NCBI GenBank assembly: GCA_003508835.1
Contig: PUFA01000084.1
Coordinates: 1,984,001 to 2,048,000, forward strand
DNA: 64,000 bases
From: Eonycteris spelaea
Taxonomy: Eukaryota; Chordata; Mammalia; Chiroptera; Pteropodidae
Direction of reading: 5' to 3'
Position numbers and translations under genes: made by a program. This document shows, piece by piece, positions 58,256 to 64,000 of the stretch. How positions within the stretch are numbered: position 1 is the stretch's first letter; each line of letters opens with the position of its first letter. The notes below the pieces were generated by a model. It was given only the letters and a program-made list of their open reading frames with translations, was not told the origin of the DNA and ran no database searches.

Positions 58256-58864
58256 TCATAGTTAAGGGATAGCATTCTCAGGCCTGGTTTGGTGAAAGAA
58301 AAAATGTCTTTAAAGAGCCCAGTAATTGTTCTTTAAAATTCTGTGACTTGTGACTGAAAAGTGGTCTCAGCAAAACAGCATATTATGAAATGAATTTATC
58401 CCTCAAAACCACCCATTTCATTGTGGAAAATGTCAAGACATGACAGAATCTGCCAGTTCCAGAATAAACTCAACCATTACCTTGGATCTCCTGGACAAGA
58501 TTTTCATGGAAAGCATCCTTCTCATCCCTGTCAGACATTGCTGAACACAATTTTGTTTTATTTTTCACATTTTGTTAATCACCCTCAAGATGGTGAGTGT
58601 TGAGCAAATCAACTATAAAGAGGCAGCTACCCAGTTAAGAACATGAATGCACATATGTTTTAACAGAAGAAAAAAATAAGTCTTGCTGGGTCTCTTTTTC
58701 CCTGAGTTGAACATGTTGAGGAGGTAAAAGGTAGTGACAGCAAGATTGGAAAAGTAGTGGAAGGTGACAACAGGGAGATATTTTTAGGGTGGCAATTTTG
58801 TATATTACTCTTTACACCAGTGTGGGTTATAACAATAATTACTGTTTTGGGAGCACTCATGTCT

Positions 58865-59280
58865 TAGGTCAGGTTCCCAGAAGCAAACAGTGAGATAAGG
58901 ATTCATGTCAAGTAATGTATTAAGTCAGTGATTGTGGGAGAAGATAGAAGGAGAGTAGAGGAAGCCTGACAGGGAACAGGGAAGAAACCAACAAGGACGT
59001 GCTTAAAGGTGACACTCTTGCCTTACCCTGGTCCCAAGGGAACTTAGGAGTACAAGTTATACTCCAGAGTTTGTCTCACCCACAGACAAGGGAACTGGGC
59101 TCTTACATTGGTATACCAGTCAGTCATTGGCCACAGCCACTGACATGAGGATTAAATCTCTGGGCTGTTTGTACTTGGACCAAAGCTACTCTAGTAACCT
59201 AAAGGTGGTCCTCTGAGAGAAATTGTGGGTGCCAGACCTAACAACTGAAGCACAGAGAAACTGAGGGGTGAAAAAATAAG
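58865..59280. repeat. possible dispersed repeat, family not named
   Basis: 'GGTCAGGTTCCCAGAAGCAAACAGTGAGATAAGGATTC', 'GTGATTGTGGGAGAAG', and later 'ACTCTAGTAACCTAAAGGTGGTCCTCTGAG' resemble a dispersed mammalian family. I cannot assign it or its strand. Confidence 0.3.
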
Positions 59281-59334
59281 AGGGATCTAAAGCATGTGGA
59301 TGGAGTGGCTACCATGGTCGCTGCGACTCATCAC

Positions 59335-59550
59335 ATACCACATACTGTGCAAGCCTTTAACTAGTGTGGTTAACTTACACTACAGGCTAGCAAGGTGGGC
59401 ATGATTACCTTCATTTTATAGGGCGGAAATAGTTTTGGAGAGGTTAAGTAACATTGTCTAAGGTTGCATAGCTAGTAGTTGGCAGAGTTAGGATTTGACC
59501 TTGGGTTTCTCTGAAGGCAAAGCTCATGCCCTTCGAATGTGTCCCGCTTA
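59335..59550 (-). repeat. MIR SINE, antisense
   Basis: 'CCACATACTGTGCAAGCCTTTAACTAG', 'TTCATTTTATAGGGCGGAAATAGTTTTGGAGAGGTTAAGTAACATTGTCTAAGGTTGCATAGCTAGTAGTTGGCAGAGTTAGGATTTG' is near full-length antisense MIR. Confidence 0.82.
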
Positions 59551-59609
59551 CCTCTCTGTAGGCAGTGTCTGCTACCCACAGCACTGACCCTCAACTAAAT
59601 TTCAATTTA

Positions 59610-59890
59610 GTGGGCAAGATCTCTTTAGCACCTACCATGTGTCCAGTGCTTCTTTGGCACCACAGATATAAAGATAAACAAGATTTAATCTTGCCTTTGG
59701 GAGAGTGCCTCTACTGCAGAGGTGTTATATAGATGCATAGAGCTCAAGAATGGTAATATGTGAAAATGTGACAATAAGTTTATGAATTCAGTATTGAAGA
59801 TAATGGAAGAAGGAACAATTAATACTGCTCAGGGGCAGATACAGAGGTGAAGGGAGGCTTCAAGGAGGCCTGTCATCTGAGTTAAGCTTC
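59610..59890 (-). repeat. L2 3' end, antisense
   Basis: 'TAGCACCTACCATGTGTCCAGTGCTTCTTTGGCACCACAGATATAAAGATAAACAAG', then 'GGGAGGCTTCAAGGAGGCC' fits antisense L2. Confidence 0.7.
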
Positions 59891-61584
59891 TACCTGTGAC
59901 AAAGATTTAGCAAACCAAATCGTGGCTCTCAGAAACTATAAGGATGCAGTTTAAACAGAGACATGAAAGGGCAGTTCAACTTTGGGTGATTATGTCATTT
60001 TTATACATGTTGCAAACTATCTAAAATATGACTTTGGCCCCTTTCAAACTTGTGTCTTTACTTATCTTTGGCAGACACTCAGCAAGTAAGTTTTTTCACC
60101 TCCAGTCATAGGCTTATCTGTTTATTCCATTCATAATGATAACCTTTCTAATGGAGATTTCTGGGAAGGCCAAAACACATAAGGCCTGAAACAAGAGAAC
60201 AGGTGATGAAACTGATTAGGGTTAAAATCAGGGCCAACGTCAAGGGAAACAGTGGTGCTGAAAGCTAAGGAATAAGTGGGATTGGTATTGCCAAGGATTA
60301 GTGAAGGAGGTAGTCAAGAAAGGAAAAAGTAGTAAAGAACCATTTTGACCCCTCTTTCTCCTACTTGCAGACCTGAGTTTGACATTGCCATTGGGAGGTT
60401 GCTCAGGTCACACACATCAGCTTATTTCTTGCTTTAATCAATCAGCCAATTAGCCAACTCTCTTATCAACCCTTTCTTTAGTCAACACCTCCGGGAGGGG
60501 CATATGATCTGTTATTGCAGCTTAGAATTTGTCAAAATTATGTAGTGTCCAAGGTTGATTCCTGGGATTCTGGTAAGCATCTCTTCTCTGGAATTCTTAG
60601 CTTTCCTTATTATATTAAGGACTACTTGTTATTAAAAAAATAATAATAAGTGGCTGAGGAGAATGGAAGTGGCTGAGTAGTAGAAAAGATTAATAATAAT
60701 AATAATAGAATCAAAAAGTGAAAGGGACATTAAGAAAACTTTTCATTCTTTCTCTTGCCTCCAGGCACCATCAGGCTGAAATGACATAATTGATGTTTTG
60801 AGAACTTTTACTTGAAATCATTTACTGGAAACCTTGTTTAGAGGCTGTTGCCTCCTCTCAGTGGCAGGTACACAGACCCACCACACATTATATCCTTTGT
60901 AGCAGGAGGGGATACATATATATGAGTATTTTTCAGTTAGACGTATAACTACTTAAGAGGCATACATTTCATTCTCTTTACCAAGCAAATTAAAGCTCAC
61001 ATCATGGAAAAATAATTAGTAAATTCCTGACTAATACTTCTGCTATCAAATCTATACTTTTTATTCTAAAATTAAATATTGAGATTAAGGAGATCTTTGT
61101 CCTTATTAATGGTTTTGTTGCAGAGTAGAGCTTGAAAATCTGGCTCCTTGGTGGGAAATGAAAAATATGTAAAATTCACGCATACAGATTTACAATCCAA
61201 CCTTATTCAAACTCTTATTTAAATATGGTGTTAGGTTTTGGACTAGACATATAGGGAAAAGCCCAATTAATTTGATTGTTGCTCCTCTCCATTAAGGCAC
61301 TGAGAATGGAACCCAAAGGCTTAAAAATCATAAATATACCCAGAGTTAAAATTTAAGACATCCTTGTATAAGGAAAGCTGCTGACTATAAACACCAAAAT
61401 AGTGGCCGTAACTACCAAAGGGATCCACTCTATCCAGATAGCTATTTATAATAATGCCTGAGCTCATTGATTTTAGATTTTGTAAAGATGATTTTTTTTC
61501 AGAAAAACTTTGGCATTGTAGAATCAGAATTATACAATTTACTATATACAGTTCTTTTGAGCATACTTTTTGGTAGCTCTTATG
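59891..61584. other. unassigned DNA; short (TAA)n
   Basis: No gene is seen. A (TAA)n microsatellite lies at 60691-60707, next to a short repeat of GAAGTGGCTGAG (60665-60676) matching AAGTGGCTGAG upstream (60648-60658). The 89-codon minus frame at 61321-61590 has no known domain. Confidence 0.4.
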
Positions 61585-61920
61585 GCTCATAACTTCCCTC
61601 CCTGGGGAAGGGAAGTATTCTTACTCTGCTGAATTCAGGCAGGGCCATTTGACTTTCTTGGGCAATCACATTGAGTGATGTATGTCACTTCTGAGCAGAA
61701 GCTTTATGGTGTGGCAGGAGGCTTGCCACATTCTTTTCCTGTGTGATATGACTACCAGCAATGTTCCAGATGGAGGTTACTCTGTCAGTCTGAGCCTGGG
61801 AGCAGTACTATAGCCACTCTGTGATGAACAGATAGTGTGAACAGGAAATCAACCCTTGTTGACAGATTTTGGGATAATTTGTTATGATAGCATAAGAGCC
61901 TATTTTAACTAATATACACA
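61585..61920 (+). repeat. LTR-like (MaLR-type) repeat, sense
   Basis: 'GGGCAATCACATTGAGTGATGTATGTCACTTCTGAGCAGAAGC', 'AACAGGAAATCAACCCTTGTTGACAGATTTTGGGATAATTTGTTATGATAGCATAAGAGCC', ending 'AACTAATATACA' follow the order of MaLR-type LTR 3' ends. The 5' limit is uncertain. Confidence 0.5.
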
Positions 61921-62725
61921 TGAGACAAAGTATAATTACATGTACGTGTCATGGGATAATGTGAATTTCCCAGAGCTTTTGCATCAAGGCAATGGAAGAC
62001 TCCTTACCTACTCCATTGTGCTAAGAATTATTTCTTTCATGGCTTAATATATTTTTTGTTTGTGTTTGGTTTATTAATCCCCTTATTGTGTATCCTCTGG
62101 TATTTTTGTTCAGTAGTGGTCTGATCACTTGAATAGTCATTTGAGAGACTTAACTGCATAGAACACTAAGATTTTCATTGTTATAGCTCTAACCTCATAT
62201 TATAAGTATCATCTTTTCCAACTCTTCCTACAGCCCTGGTCAGCTGCTTTTATTTGCTAGAATTCCTCTTTGCCTCCAAAGACTGTACAGAATGGTTGAC
62301 CTCAATTATATAATTGTTTTTCCAGAAATGTCTTTCTTCTTTATCCGTGTAGTATAGCAATTTTCTTCTTTATTTGAAAACTTTCTTTATTTTGCCATGT
62401 AGAGCCATGGTATTAAGTTAGAGAATCACTCTTCTTTTTTTTTGACTAAAAGACAGATTTCTAGGTTGAGTTTAACCTACAGAAAGATTTCATTAATGAT
62501 GCCATATTGCTTCTTGTATAAACTTTCTCCCAGCTTTAGCTTCTCGATGTTCTTACTATTTAACCTTTTTATACTCACTCTGATAGGTTGCACTTAAATA
62601 ATATGTTCAATGGAAATACTTCTCAAGTGACTTCAAAACTCAAAGGAAACATGGTCATTTAGCAAACACTAGAACAGCTGGTACTTCTCAGATCTTTCTA
62701 TCCTCAACTTCCCTCCACCCCCGGC
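61921..62725. other. unassigned AT-rich DNA
   Basis: I see T-rich sequence without a gene or a repeat that I can name. Confidence 0.4.
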
Positions 62726-64000
62726 TTTATTTAGGTAAGATTGACAAATAAAAATCATACATATTTAAGGTGCTCAATATGTTTTGATAGATATATGCAT
62801 TGTGAAATTACAACAGTCAAGCTAATTAACATATTCATCACCTCATATAGTTGCCTTTTTTTTTTTTTTGCGGTGGGAACAATTTAGATCTACTTTTTTA
62901 GCAAATTTCAAGTATAAAATATATATTATTATTAACATAGTCATCATGCTTTACATTAGATCTCCAGGACTTATTCATGTTATAACTCAGAGTTCGTACC
63001 CTCTGACCAAGGACTCTCTTGTTATTCCCACTCCTCAGCCCCTGGTAACAGCTATTCTATTCTTTGTTACCATGAGCTCGACTACTTTAAATTCCACATA
63101 AGTGATCATGTAGTATTTGTCTTTTTCTGTCTGACTTATTTCACTTAGCATAACATCCTCCAGATTCAATCATGTTGTCACAAATGGCAGGATTTCTGTC
63201 TATTTTAAGGCTGAATAATAATCCAGTGTTGTGTATGTGTACGTATATGGTATATGTGTACATATATATGTCTTTATATATAGGGATGTATATGTGTATT
63301 ATATATCACATTTTAAAATCTATTCAGCCATTGATGGACGGTTAGCTCATTTTCATATCTTGGCTCCTGTGAATAATGCTGCAATGAACATGGGAGTACA
63401 GATATCTCTTCAAAATCGTGTTTTTGTTTTCCTTAGATATTTCCAGAAGTGGAACTGCTGGAACATATGGTAGTTCTTTTTTAAATTTATTTTGAGGAAA
63501 CTCCATATTGTTTTCCATATGCTTATAGAAATTTATATTCCCGTGAATAGTGCAAAAGTGTTCCCTTTTCTCCACATCCTTGACAACACTTATAATCTTT
63601 TGACTTTTTGATAATAGCCATACAACAGGTATGAGGTGATATCTCACTGATGTTTTGATTTGCATTTCCTTGGTGATTATTGCTGTTGAGCATCTTTTCC
63701 TATACCTGTTGGTCATTTCTGTGTCTTCTTTGGAAAAAAATGTCTATTCAGGTCCTTTGCCTATTTTTTACTCAGATTAATTTTTTTATTAAGTTGTATG
63801 AGTTCCTTATATATTTTGGATGTTAAGCCCTTATCTGATACATGGTTTCCAAATATTTTCTCTCATTCTGTGGGTTATCTTCTCATTCATTCATTCATTC
63901 ATTTCCTGTGCAGAATCTTTTTGATTTGATGTAGTCCCACTCATTTATTTTTGATTTTGTTTCCCAAAAAATCATTGCCAAGACCAATGTTAATAGCTTT
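62726..64000 (-). mobile_element. LINE-1, antisense, 3'UTR into ORF2; runs off the window
   Basis: Antisense 3'UTR from 'TTTATTTAGGTAAGATTGAC' through 'CAAGCTAATTAACATATTCATCACCTCATATAG' and 'TTATTTCACTTAGCATAACATCCTCC'. ORF2 then reads on to the end of the window ('AAAAAATCATTGCCAAGACCAATG' at 63967-63990). Only the 3' end lies in this window. A TA-rich microsatellite-like run (63225-63306) sits near the UTR/ORF2 junction. Confidence 0.93.
63342..63716 (-). pseudogene. L1 ORF2 C-terminal fragment, 124 codons open
   Basis: Within the antisense L1, this minus frame stays open for 124 codons and matches the C-terminal part of L1 ORF2 (endonuclease/reverse transcriptase). It contains [16 protein letters not shown] and then RYHLIPV, the segment just before the Cys-rich end. 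Expected Trp/Cys residues of the Cys-rich region are partly replaced, and the frame is disrupted on either side, so the product cannot be functional. Confidence 0.8.

Noticed and set aside
63225..63306. TA/TG-rich run considered as an origin or structured RNA
   Set aside because: It is simple-sequence expansion at the L1 3'UTR/ORF2 junction, with no stable hairpin pattern.

Overview
The window looks like nuclear DNA from a placental mammal: AT-rich, CpG-poor and dense in ancient interspersed repeats (MIR, L2, old LINE-1, MaLR/ERV-L LTRs, hAT-Charlie and Tigger DNA transposons). I see no intact protein-coding gene, no recognisable exon series, no rRNA or tRNA gene, and nothing bacterial such as operons or CRISPR. 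Open frames are short, overlap on both strands and mostly lie in repeats, as expected by chance. The MER1-type and Tigger1-type elements fit a primate best. However, I find no Alu and no other young lineage-specific SINE in 64 kb, so the species is not settled.

Layout: 0-9 kb holds L2, a solo LTR with a near-perfect target duplication (877-1325), an old L1 fragment and scattered MIR/L2. 11.1-14.3 kb is MER5A followed by long, decayed antisense L1. 15-19 kb holds MIRs and a sense L1 3' end (18.05-18.93 kb). 22.97-29.14 kb is the largest single structure: a decayed ERV-L-class provirus with both LTRs. Its 5' LTR is split by a later antisense LTR carrying a (GT)27 array and an exact 5-bp duplication. 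Directly after its 3' LTR lies a GC-rich hairpin and predicted G-quadruplex (29153-29216).

32.4-33.3 kb is repeat-poor and contains a palindromic pair of E-boxes. 33.8-37.6 kb is a stack of MIRs and L1s, including a MIR split by an L1. 38.4-45.1 kb holds an L2 split by a tiny L1, two Tigger elements in opposite orientation, an MLT1 LTR and several L1 3' ends. 45.98-46.20 kb is an internally deleted MER1-type hAT element. 49.1-50.7 kb is a repeat-free block rich in POU, forkhead and homeodomain-like motifs, and is the best candidate for conserved regulatory DNA. 50.9-62 kb returns to L2, MIR and MaLR. One small unidentified coding-like relic lies on the minus strand at 55.63-55.85 kb. The window ends inside an antisense L1 (62.73-64.0 kb) that still has a 124-codon open piece of its reverse-transcriptase C-terminus.

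Read as a whole, this is intergenic or deep intronic DNA. Its likely function, if any, is regulatory. Repeat family names come from recall of consensus sequences, not from a search.
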